Shown piece after piece: positions 11,489 through 23,632 of a stretch of DNA of 64,000 bases (position 1 is its first letter; every line of letters starts with the position of its first letter). A program made the position numbers and the translations under genes. Origin of the DNA: Malus domestica. Taxonomy: Eukaryota > Streptophyta > Magnoliopsida > Rosales > Rosaceae. The notes under the pieces were generated by a model. The model worked only from the letters and a program-made list of their open reading frames with translations, was not told the DNA's origin and made no database searches. The stretch lies in the NCBI RefSeq assembly GCF_042453785.1, contig NC_091670.1, positions 32,995,501 through 33,059,500 on the forward strand, in the 5' to 3' direction.

Positions 11489-11899
11489 TTAGGATTTAGA
11501 AAGGGGTGGGATGATTTGAAGACATGAGTGAGGAAAGAAAAAAAATTTGATCAAATTATCTTATGTCCGTAATTTTTTTCTAATATTTGTATTAAATTGT
11601 GAATAGAAGATCCAATAAATTTTTTTTTAATTTTTATTTTTACAAAATAAATTGTATTAATCGCGTATAGAAATCTAGATTACCGATTACGTAAAAATGA
11701 CCCTATTATAGGATGCCAGGAATATTTCAAAACATCTTTAGGTGAAGAAAAGTAGAATTTATACCACCTCCACAAAACCGTCAACTGCCAGCCCAAGGTT
11801 TTCCCCAAGGCCAGGCCCAGAGAAACAAGAGTCAATAATCCTTAAGCTCTTCGTGCTGCCCAAGAATAGCAATAACTAGGTGCGCTCCTAAGGAAAAAA

Positions 11900-12157
11900 C
11901 TCGCACGTGTCGTACATCCCACGCACCAAATCTTCCTCTATAAAGTAAGCTTTCTCGCACAACCGAGTCCTCAATTCATAGATCTCTCACTCCCAAAAAC
12001 CCACTACATTTTCTCTCATCTTTGTTCGGTAAGCCCTCCAAGATCCAATCTTTCACTTCCTTTCGTATTTATTTGTTAATTAAATGATCTGGGTTTTTAT
12101 AATTCTGATCGATTTGTACTGTTTTTGGATTGTTTTGAAGGTGATTTTTGTGCTGTG
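11900..12157 (+). promoter_or_regulatory. Promoter and 5' leader of cytosolic PGK, with a likely leader intron
   Basis: A TATA box (CTATAAAG, about 11938-11945) sits some 215 bases before the PGK start codon, with an ACGTGT element (ABA/G-box-like) near 11905. The leader seems to contain an intron: GTAAGC follows TTGTTCG near 12029, and an acceptor TTTTGAAG ends near 12140. Leader introns are common in plant glycolysis genes. Read by eye only. Confidence 0.5.
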
Positions 12158-14737
12158 ATGGCGACCAAGAAGAGCGTGAGTACTTTGAAGGAGGCTGAGT
12201 TGAAGGGGAAGAGAGTGTTTGTGAGGGTTGATCTGAACGTTCCTTTGGATGACAACTCCAACATCACTGACGATACTAGAATCCGCGCCGCCGTGCCCAC
12301 CATCAAGTACTTGCTCGGCCATGGCGCCAAAGTTATCCTTGCTTCTCACCTGGTAATCCATGGCTTCGATTAATCCGCAGTTGCTTTTTTATTTTCCTGT
12401 TTTAGAATCTGGGTTCCTTTTTTGGGTGATCAAGTATTTGGGTTTGTGTCGGTTTGCAAGATTTGTGTGTTTTGAATCGATTAGGTTTTTATTGAAGTTG
12501 TTCTGAATTCTGAAAATTACTGATTGGATCTGCTTTGCATGGTCAGCTTAGATATTATAAGTTTGATTGATAAGGATTGTGATGGATTTTCTGCTAGATC
12601 TATGTCGGTCAATTTGAAGATCCCCATTTTGTTTTACTATTCTTTATTTTTTTTAGTTATCTTATTATTTTGACCATATCATTTGCTTTAATTTTGTTCC
12701 CAGTGTCTAGTAATTCATCTGTCATTGTTTCGTGGTAGTGACTGTTTTCTGTTACTCCTATAATTGATCCTTTGAAGGCAATGAAGAATCATTATAGATT
12801 GTTTCCTTTGAAAAGTTCGTTTCTTAAAAACATCGCCTTTGATGACCTTGGCAAGTTGTGCAGCTCTTGGGGTGCTTAAGCAGTTGTCCTTCAAATTTCT
12901 CTGTTTTCACATTTCACTGCTTTTTTTTACTTGTGTATTACTTTTGCTACATGCCTGGATATAGTGGGATGGATTTGTGTTGCAAGGTCTGGTGTCAATG
13001 GTGTTTCAGTTTGTGTTTACATTCTTATTTGCTATACCAATTTGTGGTAACCTTTGAAAGTTACTTATGAAAATATTCTCTGAATTGTTGTTTTCAGGGA
13101 CGTCCCAAGGGAGTCACTCCCAAGTACAGTTTGAAGCCTCTCGTGCCCAGACTTTCTGAGCTCCTTGGACTCGAGGTTTGTATTTTATTAAACATTACAA
13201 TTTTTGTCTGACGGTGTTTTTCTCATGGGAAGCACTATTTGCTCATCACGTGTTTATTTATTTTCTGTTACAGGTTAAGATTGCCAATGACTGTATTGGT
13301 GAGGAAGTCGAGAAATTGGTTGCTCAACTTCCAGAGGGAGGAGTTTTGCTCCTTGAGAATGTTAGGTTCTACAAGGAGGAAGAGAAGAATGACCCTGAAT
13401 TCGCCAAGAAGCTTGCTTCACTTGCAGATGTTTATGTGAATGATGCTTTTGGTACTGCTCATAGGGCTCATGCATCAACAGAGGGATTGGCTAAGTACCT
13501 GAAGCCTTCCGTAGCTGGATTCCTTATGCAGAAGGTATGTAGTTGTATCTGACCAATTGCACTTACTTAAACTATGAATGCTCCACTGCCCTGCTTCTCA
13601 TTGAAGTTTTTCCCTCTAAGAATAACGGCGGTCGCACGATGTTTCACACATTCACTTTTCATATTTGGTACAACAATTTTCTTGTTGTGCTAACCCATGT
13701 TCTATTTATGTGGTGATATCAGGAACTCGACTATCTTGTCGGTGCCGTGTCAAATCCTAAGAGGCCATTTGCTGCTATTGTTGGCGGTTCAAAAGTGTCA
13801 ACCAAGATTGGAGTGATAGAATCCTTGTTGGCGAAGGTTAACGTTCTCTTGCTTGGTGGAGGAATGATCTTTACTTTCTACAAGGCCCAAGGCCATTCAG
13901 TTGGATCTTCCCTTGTGGAGGAGGACAAGCTTGATCTTGCAAAGTCACTTCTTGAGAAGGCCAAGTCCAAGGGGGTTTCTATTCTCCTCCCAACTGATGT
14001 GGTTATTGCTGACAAGTTTGCTGCTGATGCAAACAGCAAGGTCAGTAGTTCCTCTCTTTTCTTTTAAAAATCATCTTGAAAAGGTGATACCTTTGTGAGT
14101 CTCAAATGCATATATATTCCTGCAGGTTGTGCCAGCGTCTGCTATTCCAGATGGTTGGATGGGATTGGATATTGGACCAGACTCGATCAAAACTTTCAGT
14201 GAAGCTCTCGATACCACTCAAACTATTATCTGGAACGGACCTATGGGTGTTTTCGAATTTGAGAAGTTTGCTGCTGGGACTGAGGTAAATAACAACTAAA
14301 TTTCTGATGATTTCGAAGTTTTCAAGTATCAACCTCATCCGTAGAAGCCTCCGTGCTATGATGTCCATCATAAGTTCTTATATTATCACTTGTGAATTGT
14401 CTGATAAAATGCGGATCCGTAAATTCGTATATTTGTATTGTCTAAAGTCGTATTTTACAACTGTTTTGGTACTTGAGAACCTTAATCAGAGATTTGACAC
14501 ATTTAGGCACAGATACTAATCTAATTCTTTTCTCGTGATCAGGCAATAGCTAAGAAGCTTGCAGAGCTGAGCGGCAAGGGCGTGACAACAATAATCGGAG
14601 GTGGTGACTCAGTCGCCGCCGTTGAGAAGGCTGGGCTTGCTGAGAAGATGAGCCACATCTCCACCGGAGGCGGTGCAAGCTTAGAGCTCCTCGAAGGGAA
14701 AACACTACCCGGAGTCCTTGCTCTCGACGATGCTTAA
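12158..14737 (+). CDS. PGK: Phosphoglycerate kinase, cytosolic
   Basis: PGK moves the acyl phosphate of 1,3-bisphosphoglycerate to ADP, giving 3-phosphoglycerate and ATP in glycolysis. Six exons join in frame: 12158-12352, 13098-13175, 13274-13534, 13723-14040, 14126-14284 and 14543-14737, giving 401 residues, the usual length of plant cytosolic PGK. The protein starts [18 protein letters not shown] with no transit peptide. Visible hallmarks are [18 protein letters not shown] split across the first intron, [34 protein letters not shown], and the nucleotide-site [11 protein letters not shown] near the end. All introns are GT-AG. It lies 2.2 kb before pyruvate kinase on the same strand. Nothing looks broken, and this is one of the safest calls in the window. 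Confidence 0.97.
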
Positions 14738-15495
14738 GCTGAAATATTACTCGGTTTTTGCGCATTTTGTTGCAGTTTGATGGTTGGGTTTTCAACCAGA
14801 ATGGATCAAGTAAAAACAGAGCTGGTCGTGTAGAGGCTTATAGGGTTAGGGTTTTGAATAAGTGCTGTCTTGAGATACTTGATATCAGTTTGGTATGGAA
14901 TGTCATGTTTTTGGAACATAGCTGTTTTGTGCTGATCGTATAATCGCATCGGATGGTTTGATGGTATACACTTCACTAAAGTGTTTCGATAAAATATAAT
15001 TCATCATTGTCATCTGTTTATATTATAGCATGTGAATTAGTAAAATGCATATTATTATAGCGTGTGAATTAGTAAAATTGCATTGCACCAAATAATGGCT
15101 GTAGGTTCTATATTCAGGATGTTTGTAACCTCGAAATGCGTGATGAGCCGGGCAACAGGCCTTTCATCTTTGATATGTAGGACGTGTTGCTTAGGATATT
15201 GACAATTTTGTAAGCGTTGTATGCCCTACTTGTTAAATGGGGTTGGGGGCTTCAAATTGACTGAGGGCGGGATTGGAAAAGGATCCGAGAATCCTTTTCC
15301 TAGGGATTTCGCGATCGTGATCGTTCATCGTACGCGATTGTGATTGTTCATCATACATCGTGCACCGTACGAGAAGACCTTAGTGTAGATAATATCGTTT
15401 CTTCAAAAAAAAAAAAAACACTTACTTAACCAGGCAAATAAGACACCAAAAATTGCAAGGCCTGCAATAAAAACGGAAAAGACTCCACCATCGAG
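14738..15495. other. PGK 3' region and spacer
   Basis: The PGK 3' untranslated region probably runs to about 15000 (AATAAG near 14856, AAAATATAATTC near 14991). A 27-base phrase around TTATAGC.TGTGAATTAGTAAAAT is repeated in tandem at about 15024-15050 and 15056-15080. Near 15270-15370 are GGATCCGAGAATCC and short CGATCGTGATCGTTCATC repeats of unknown nature. No gene seen. Confidence 0.5.
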
Positions 15496-16370
15496 TAGGG
15501 GTGGGCACTTGGAGCACTTGGAACTGAAAACCGAAACCGAAACATGAACCAAATTGAACTGCACCAAACGATTTGGTTTTACAATTTTTTAAAACGGTTT
15601 GGTTTCGGTTTTGGCTTTTGAAAACTGCACCGAACCGAATCGCACCGCAAATATTAATAAACATTTAATTAAATGTCCATATTAGATTTCATGTTTTAAT
15701 TGGTTGTTTGTTAGAATCCATACACTTAATATGGACTCAACCATACTAGAATATCATCATTCATCACTTTCTTTCGTTCATTAACTTGAAGGACCCTTGT
15801 TATTTTATACCATCACACACACACATGTATATGTATAAGGGTGGACTAATCTTATTATCAAGAGTTGAACAATGATCTAATGAAGTCCACTCATTTGAAG
15901 AATGATATCACATATTCTAGTATGAAAATTTCGCCCAATTTTAATGAATTGAAAGTTATTCAATTTGTTTTATATTATACCTTGTACGGGACACCCTTTT
16001 GTTGCACAAACATGTTTTAACATCACCCTTTTGTTGCACAAACATGTTTTAACATCACAACTGCATGCAACATGCTAATTGTTTACATAACAAATGTCTT
16101 TTTCCCGTTGCTGTTGTTGCAATACATGCGTAATAGCAGTTGTTCTAATCAAACTTTTTGATGTTGCAGGAATGATTGTTAAACGCAAAACTTTAAATTT
16201 TATATGTTCAAATTGGAAAATGCTTATTAATATGTTAAATTACAAATTGTACACTGTTTCTTAAAAACCAAATTGAAACTGTCTAAAACCGGACCGAACC
16301 GAAAAAAATTTCTGTTTCGATTTTGGTTTCACTCAAAACCGTACCGAACTGAACCGTGCCCACACCCTTA
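15496..16370. mobile_element. Non-autonomous hAT-like element, 875 bases
   Basis: The left end TAGGGGTGGGCAC and the right end GTGCCCACACCCTTA form imperfect terminal inverted repeats. They are bordered by an 8-base duplication (CCATCGAG at 15488-15495, CCATTGAG at 16371-16378, one mismatch). An 8-base duplication and TAGGGGTGGGCA ends are typical of plant hAT elements. Subterminal blocks are rich in ACCGAAACCG / CGGTTTGGTTTCGG in both orientations, as often seen in hAT binding regions. No transposase frame is present, so it must be mobilised in trans, if at all. A 32-base direct duplication (CACCCTTTTGTTGCACAAAC...) lies at about 15991-16055. Confidence 0.75.
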
Positions 16371-16378
16371 CCATTGAG

Positions 16379-16980
16379 TATTCGATTTTGACCACATAAA
16401 CAAAAAAGAAGGTAGAGTACGCAGAAAGTAAGAGGTACATAATTTTCCAAATAAATCAAAACCGAAAACAAAGTATCCTCCAAGAAACACATGAATGCTG
16501 AATTTATTAGGTAATTTTTTTTTTCCAACGAAAAGTGGGGGTTGGGGTCTGAAATATTCTAGAGTGTTCCAAAATCATATGTGAGATTTTATATTCCCTT
16601 TGAAAATTTTGGCCTTCTGGTCCAAGGCAAAGTAATCAACTAGGAAAGTCCTTTGGTCCAAAGCAATAATAATAATTACACAGAAAATAATTAACTAGGA
16701 AAGTCCTTTGGTCCAAATCAATAGTATTAATTACACAGAAAATAAATTCAATTTCCTTTTCCTTGCTTACTCGGGAATAAAGGGAAATATGCCAATTGCA
16801 ATAGCAAAACCCCAACGCAAAAGTCCCTACAAGAAGTTAGTAACACCCCTATATATATCTCATCTTTCAACGCTTTAACTCACAACTCACAAGAGACGTC
16901 CTGCCCAAGAAACCTTTTGTTTCAAAACCCTACCCAAAACCCTTCCTACACCCTTTGCTTTCTGTGAAGTTTGGTTTGTG
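16379..16980 (+). promoter_or_regulatory. Pyruvate kinase upstream region and leader
   Basis: A phrase TTAACTAGGAAAGTCCTTTGGTCCAAA is tandemly repeated around 16636-16720. A TATA-rich stretch (CCTATATATATCT, about 16848-16860) lies some 120 bases before the ATG and is the likely TATA box. The leader downstream is pyrimidine- and CAA-rich with no upstream ATG seen close to the start. Confidence 0.45.
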
Positions 16981-18750
16981 ATGGCAATGGAGAAGGTGCT
17001 TGAAGTTGTGGGGGATAGAAAGCCTAAGACTAAGATCGTGTGCACGTTGGGGCCGTCTTCGCGGTCCGTTGAGATGCTGGAGAAGCTTCTGAGGGCCGGG
17101 ATGAACGTGGCTCGCTTCAACTTCTCACATGGTACTCATGCTTACCATCAAGAGACTCTGGATAATCTTAGGACCGCCATGAACAACACCGGCATCCTCT
17201 GCGCCGTCATGTTGGACACTAAGGTAAAATCTCATGCGATTACTTGTTGAGATTCTGATTTTTGAAAAAAAAAAAGATGAGAAATTGTTTGATGATTTTT
17301 TCTTTTCTTTCCTTTTCCTTTTTGTGATTATTGTGAACAATTGGGCAACAATGGTGTTATTTTCTTTCTACAGGGTCCAGAAATTCGAACGGGATTTCTG
17401 AAAGACGGGAAGTCTATAAATCTTAAACAAGGTCAAGAGATCACCATCACCACTGACTATAACATTCTTGGTGATGAGAGTTTGATCTGTATGAGCTACA
17501 AAAGGTTGGCTGAGGATGTGAAACCGCAAACCGATATCTTGTGTGCTGATGGAAAAATTACTCTGAGGGTTCTGGCTTGCGACGAGGAGCGTGGTTTGGT
17601 GCATTGTCGCTGTGAAAACTCTGCAGAGCTGGGTGAGAAGAAGAATGTCAATCTCCCTGGAGTGGTTGTTGATCTGCCAACACTAACAGAGAAGGACAAA
17701 GTTGATATCTTGGAGTGGGGGGTTCCCAATAAGATTGACATGATCGCACTCTCTTTCGTGCGCAAAGGTTCAGACCTTCTTGAGGTCAGAAAATTGTTGG
17801 GGGAGCATGCAAAGAATATAATGCTCATGTCCAAGGTAAGTGGTTGAAAATTATTGTAGACTAAACCCTAAACCCTATTTGGTTTCAGAGTTTGAACTTT
17901 TTGTATTACTGATTCTTATGGGTGTTTTCTTCTGTGGTAGGTTGAGAATCAAGAAGGGGTTTCCAACTTTGATGAAATTCTTGCAAATTCGGATGCGTTT
18001 ATGGTGGCGAGGGGTGACCTCGGAATGGAGATTCCAATTGAGAAGATATTCTTAGCTCAGAAATTAATGATAGAGAAGGCCAACAGACTAGGAAAGCCGA
18101 TCGTGACTGCTACTCAGCTGTTAGAATCCATGGTCAAGTCTCCTCGTCCCACACGAGCTGAAGCCACCGATGTTGCCAATGCAGTTCTTGACGGAACTGA
18201 CTGTGTGATGCTCAGCGGTGAAACAGCAGCGGGAGCCTATCCAGAAATTGCAGTTCAAACCATGGCCAAAATCTGTGTTTCTGCTGAGGACTCTATAAAT
18301 TATGGGGAGCTTTTCAAAAGAAAGATGGAAGTTGCAGCAATGCCTATGTCCCCACTAGAGAGCTTGGCCTCCTCAGCAGTTCAGACAGCGAATTGCATCA
18401 AGGCGGCACTGATTTTAGTCCTCACCAAAGGAGGCAGCACGGCTAAGCTGGTGGCTAAGTACAGGCCAAGTATGCCGATTTTGTCTGTGGTGGTGCCTGA
18501 GATAACAACAGACTCTTTCGAGTGGTCTTGCAGCGATGCAGCTCCAGCTAGGCACGGCCTTATTTACCAGGGAGTTCTGCCTCTTCTCAGCTCAAGTCCC
18601 ATTAGGGCTTCTCATGCTGAGTCCACCGAAGAGAGCATACATTTTGCCATTCAACATGCAAAAGCAAAGGGACTTTGCAAGCCTGGAGACTCCGTTGTGG
18701 CGTTGCACCGCGTTAACACTGATATGATCAAGATCTTGACTGTGAAGTGA
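16981..18750 (+). CDS. Pyruvate kinase, cytosolic isozyme
   Basis: The enzyme converts phosphoenolpyruvate and ADP to pyruvate and ATP, the last step of glycolysis. Three exons join in frame: 16981-17223, 17374-17835 and 17941-18750, giving 504 residues, close to the usual plant cytosolic length of about 510. No transit peptide precedes the barrel motif KIVCTLGPSSRS. Other hallmarks are MNVARFNFSHG, MLDTKGPEIRTGF across intron 1, the PK signature IMLMSKVENQEGV with catalytic Lys235 at the exon 2/3 junction, MVARGDLGMEIP and MLSGETAAGAYP. Few introns and absence of a plastid leader support the cytosolic class. The start chosen is the first of two close Met codons (MAMEKV). It lies on the same strand as PGK, 2.2 kb downstream. 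Confidence 0.97.
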
Positions 18751-18792
18751 TGACGCTAACACCAATATGATCAAGATTTTGACTGTGATTTG
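18712..18792 (+). repeat. Tandem duplication of the pyruvate kinase 3' coding end into the 3' UTR
   Basis: About 40 bases ending the coding sequence (GCGTTAACACTGATATGATC... to the TGA at 18748-18750) are repeated just after the stop as CGCTAACACCAATATGATC... ending in another TGA at about 18790. The second copy has about six changes and would read TNMIKILTVI. It is untranslated today because the first stop is intact. Confidence 0.85.
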
Positions 18793-19281
18793 AGGGTTAT
18801 TCTTAATTAGGGGAGCTGAGGTTGACATGCATTTATCATAATTTGATTTTGCGGCATCCAATTTTGACTTTAATTTTTTGTTTTAGAGTTTAATTCTGAG
18901 GTTAGAACAAATAATATGATGTTTTAGAGTTTAATTTTTTGTTTTTGAGTCATTTTACAGAAGTATACAATGATGATTAACAAAAAGAACTATCATCTTT
19001 TGAGAAAACAGACGCACCAAAGTGTTAATATTTTATACTCGGACATAGTTTTTGCCAAAAAAAAAAGTAGCTCTTAAAAAATATCACAAAAGCAATTCTA
19101 AAAGAGAACCAGTTCTATATCCTGGCAGCATTTTACTCAATTCATTCGAGTTTTTCACGTATGCTTCTGCTGAATCCGAAGGATGGAATCCTTTACAACC
19201 GAAGGTGGCAACGTATGTGATTTTCGTCAGCTTACATGATGGAGCAGCTCCTGTGCTCCCTACAACGACAAGGTTGATTCA

Positions 19282-22200
19282 TCAGTCATGAACAGCAGAT
19301 TCTGAATTTTTACAAGTGAAGTGAGATGGTACATACTCAATACACTTCTTCGAGTCTCCATAGTGGCTCAAGGCTTGTTCAAACTTGAGCCACTGTGGAC
19401 CTGAATCCTGAAGATTCACATTTTTTGGCCCCAAGATATAAGCCTGAACAACAAACTCCGGAGTTCTTAACCTGCTCGTTTATTATGACCATCAAATTAG
19501 ACATAACATGGTCAACGATGTCAACATTAGGCGATTGAAAAATTCTTTCCAGCGACAAAGAAATCCTGTAACTTACTTACCTCCCTTCATATTCCACTAA
19601 CCATACTAAATAGGCTGCACCAAAGTACATCGAGAAAAATGGCTTCCAAATATCATCGGCTTGATTAGGTTTATATGCTCTAAAGCCCATCTCGCTGCAT
19701 GCAACGTGGAAGTTTAAGTGCATAGTAAAAATTCAAAATAATCTGCGGTGACATTTCCAAACATTGGAAACCATGACAAGCTAAGAACTTGATCTCTATA
19801 CAGATTGTTATAAAGTTTCGAGCATGCTCCTCGGTTCAAATTAAGAAATTTTGTTCTTTTTATGAGATTGACATACTTGTAAAGCCATAAAGCCGTAGAA
19901 TAGTCGATTCCCATTATTCCAGCACGTGGTCCGACACCATTCAGGAAACGCAAGCTAACAACCTCTGCAAGAGCACAAAGAACTGACTGTGCAAAAAATA
20001 AGTCCCCCGAAAAGAAGAATAACAAAGTAAAAGACTCTGATTGTTGGAGTCAAAGAAGTGAACTGAGTGAGGATAGAAATGCTTATGACACTGAAGAACA
20101 CAAGATGAAAATGACAAATAGTTTCGTTATTTTCCAGGCTTTTACATATCTCAGATGAAGAATCAGGTTGTAATAAGCGGTGTCCAAAACAGTCGAAAAC
20201 ATATTCCACAACTTAGAGATTATACTTACAGCTTTCATTGGCTTTGTACTGAAGTGCTTTGTGAGTATAATATCTGCAACTGCCTGCAAGAAGTCAATAT
20301 CATTTAGGTGACATGTTAAGCTTGATTTCATTCACAACGATAGCCATAGAAATATAATCCTGAACTTCAAACCGGTCTTTCTAAATTCATACCTTCAGTT
20401 CTGCACGAGAAAGATATGGTCTTTTCTTTTCGTCAATGGAGAATCGTACTTTTCCTTCTTTCTCTCCAGTCCTAGTCCACTCTTGAGAGACGTCATGATG
20501 ATTCCACATTTCTGCCATGTCTTCTGGGGAAGCTCTGGCATCCCAATAAACATGATGACCTGATGAAATGAGGAATAAAAACGACAGAAATTCTTATCAA
20601 AACAACACATGGTTGGATTAGTACCATCCGTGCCAACTCACGGACTGCAACCTCCACAAATGTTCTCTTTACAATGTTCGTACCAAGCAAAACATAATAT
20701 ATTTTTCTAAAACAGATTTATCAGTTGATATGACCCGAATAACAGTAGCTCGATCTGTAACTGGAAAGAGGACCAACCTGTGTTGTGTGAGGGTGCAGTC
20801 GGCGCAGCATGATGGGCATTAGAAGCAGAACCATGGATTGGAGATCGATGACCTTCAAAACATTTTCTGCACGAAGGTGTGATACAACGTTATCAGAAAG
20901 GAATATATCTGAAAAAAGTTAGCTTCTACTTAACCCTGAGACTTCATAATTCAACAAGCATAACACATTGTTTTCATTTCGCTACAAATAATTCGTCGTT
21001 CACTGCACAACAATTTCTAACTTGGCTCCAATTCTTCACCAAACATTCTAAACCTTTATACAGTTGAGTGGAAAACATTTCAGTGCATCATTTACATTGT
21101 CAAAAACAAACTATCGTTACGAAAAATGCTTAAACCAAGTTCCAGATTATAGTGATAGAGAGGAGACAGCAACCTGGATGGAAGACTTTCCTTGACCGAA
21201 AGATACCGTTGCCAATACTGCAAAGTTGATTTGTGAGTTGCCTTCTTGGTACCACCTTTATATGCCCTAACTATGAATTCTTCACCTCTTTCTCTACAAA
21301 CAAAGACAGAACTCGGAAGTACATATCAATACGAATCTTAGTAGGTGGACATGACCAAGTTCACATTCCTAGGAACCAAATGTAACCAGATACCAAAAAA
21401 TGATCAGATGAACACTACATTTTGTAACTTACTTGTTATCAAACTTTGCTAACCATTTAAGATACGCAGCACCAAAATATACATTTACAAAAGGCTTGAA
21501 CAGAAGATCGTGATTCCCTTGAATATCATATGCATGGTAACCCAAATCACTGCAAGAAAGTTTCACTTACATCGTCATTGCTCCAAATTACATAAAAAGT
21601 AGATAACGAACATTGCTGGTCCATTTAAGAGGTCTTCTCTCAAATTAAATCAGTTCATAAAGGCTGTACCTAGCTAGCCAGTCAACGGTCTTTGGAAAAA
21701 GTTGCATGATCCCTACAGAGGTGGACTTGGATTTTTTATCATACTGCGTAGCCAGGGGCTGTCTATCACTTGCAAGTTCAGAAATAGCACAAATCATATC
21801 CTGCAGGAAACAAAAGGAAAAAATTAAGGGGAAAGAAAAGACGTAGCCGCGTAACAAGGGGATGTTTATTGTTCTGCAGAAATTGAAGCTGCATTCACAG
21901 CAGCTGATGACTCAATTGCGAAGACCATATGTATATGCCACCAAGGAAACGTCCATTCTTTATTCTTTTGGATGAAGGAAAAAGTGTGTTCAATTCAAGC
22001 TGATTAAAACACATATAGAAAGGAAACAGACTCGCTAATCTTTTCTTATCATAGAAAACTTACAGGATCTATATGTGAACCAAAATGACGGCAGATGATG
22101 ATCTCAGCCACAGCCTGCAAAACAGCCATTTTATGCAAGGTAAATTATTCAACAAATTCGGAAGCAAATGGTCTGCGCCTAATTTATTCCAAAAGAGTTC

Positions 22201-22532
22201 TCTTTAGCCTTCTTAGTAAAAATTGTTCCCGTTAACGATACTAACAGTTGCAAAAGAAAATGTAATCGGTTAATTGCCTAGTCTCATACTTCAAAACTTC
22301 TTAGTTAAACTTATAGTAACTGTCATTTCCTTCAATGTAGTTACAACTGCTTCACCTTCATCTCGATCTGTGTCAAATACGCATTTCCATCGGGATCGCG
22401 CGAGATGTGAACTTTCTGGCCTTTGGTCTCTCCAGCATCTAACCATTCTGCAGCCACATAAGGACTACTCCACATTTCTTCCAGGTCATGAGGATCAACA
22501 CAGTCATTCCAATATTTATAGCTGACAGCCAT
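19282..22532 (-). CDS. Protein with two lysozyme/SLT-like (transglycosylase-like) domains
   Basis: Eleven exons on the minus strand join in frame: 22532-22356, 22114-22064, 21800-21670, 21549-21433, 21293-21174, 20866-20778, 20559-20393, 20283-20230, 19986-19877, 19694-19581 and 19471-19282, giving 439 residues. Residues about 1-190 and 220-420 are two copies of one module: a YWxD...EMW...EW...GExxGKV lead, an AVAxII helix, then an SLT-like core and a FVxAY/GP end. Module 1 keeps the SLT hallmarks ICAISELASDRQP (candidate catalytic Glu84) and VGIMQLFP. Module 2 keeps the Glu (CALAEVV) but has AGIMGIDY in place of GIMQ.xP. No signal peptide or membrane segment is visible. A plant gene annotated transglycosylase next to GAPCp2 in Arabidopsis is the likely relative (recalled, not checked). 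Substrate unknown. Confidence 0.85.
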
Positions 22533-23632
22533 CCTCGTAATTTTGTTGGATCTTTATCCTAGCATCTGATATACAACAAGAAGATTAATTTCTTACAGCA
22601 GTATTCATCAAGTTCCCAAATTAAGTACAATACCGTGCAATTCATCGCAGTTTTAAGGCTGTAAATAATGATTTAATTCATTTGTTCCCTAACACGAAAA
22701 TTTGCAACCTGAATCATACATATTTCCGCTTTAACAACATCCAAAGCTCAAAACAAATGAACAACCCCATAAAAAACCTGCAGTTCTTCACCATATATTG
22801 CATATGATAAACTATCCACAGAACATAAAGCTAACCAACAATGAGTAAAAAGGGCGACCCCAGGCCAACAAGGCTCACCGCCTTGTGAGAGTGGGGGTTG
22901 GGGGAATGTCTACACAGCCTTTCCCTTGCTTTGCAAAGAGGCTGTTTTCACGACTCAAACCCGTGACCTTTAGGTCACAAAAGAACAACATTTATGTTGT
23001 AACAAGGCTCGCCCTCCCAGCCAACAAAGAGTAATAGAGCAAAATAACACAATCAAATGAGAAAACCGAAATTAAACCCCATAACATGCCAACCCAAAAC
23101 AAACACATAGAAATACAATATACATGCATATACAAAATTTATTCCATGCATAATTAAATTGGGATCTCTAATCATATATGTGACATTTTACGTTGTTATA
23201 CTGAGAGTCAAAAATGCGTGTCAAGCTTTGTTATTACATTTAAACATGCATGATCTCGTACAATCAACGATCTTTATTCATGTTTTGACAACATAAATGG
23301 GAAGATAAATTTTTCAAAGGGGCAAAAGAGTTGGATTACCAGCGCAAAGAGGTGCTATAAGAAGGAGGAAATAGTTTCCTTCACTTCTTCCTTCCCAGGG
23401 GCCGATGCTAAGAGAAAGATCGGAGAGAATGGATTTATTTTTTATTTTTTATTTTTGATCTCGAGAGAGGAAAGATTGCTCAAATGTTATATATGAAACG
23501 GAAGGTGGAAAATTGACAATGGTTGCCGGGAATGTGGCAATACCACTCTTCGTTTGGCAGAGCTTGTCAGAGAATGACACTTGGCTATCCATGCCTAACC
23601 AATGCTGAAACTTTCTTCATTTTATTTTTCAG
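22533..23632 (-). promoter_or_regulatory. 5' leader intron and promoter of the SLT-like gene
   Basis: A purine-rich exon-like stretch near 23400-23339 (minus strand) ends GCGCTG|GTAATCC, a good donor. An acceptor (CAG or TAG) near 22560-22570 would lead into the coding exon, which implies a leader intron of about 770 bases. An Au-type SINE sits inside it. Upstream (23450-23630) no TATA box is obvious. Inferred from splice signals only. Confidence 0.45.
22849..23020 (-). mobile_element. Au-type SINE in the leader intron of the SLT-like gene
   Basis: Read on the minus strand it starts GGAGGGCGAGCCTTG, contains the tRNA-like B box GGTTTGAGTCGTG, continues with AACAGCCTCTTTGCAAAGC, and ends CCTGGGGTCGCCCTTTTT, the layout of plant Au SINEs. 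It is bordered by a direct repeat CCAACAATGAGTAA (22835-22848) and CCAACAAAGAGTAA (23021-23034), one mismatch. Confidence 0.85.

Noticed and set aside
12080-12361. Minus-strand frames over PGK exon 1
   Set aside because: Antisense of a well-supported exon; no domain of their own.
17368-17834. Minus-strand frames over pyruvate kinase exon 2
   Set aside because: Antisense shadows of a conserved exon.
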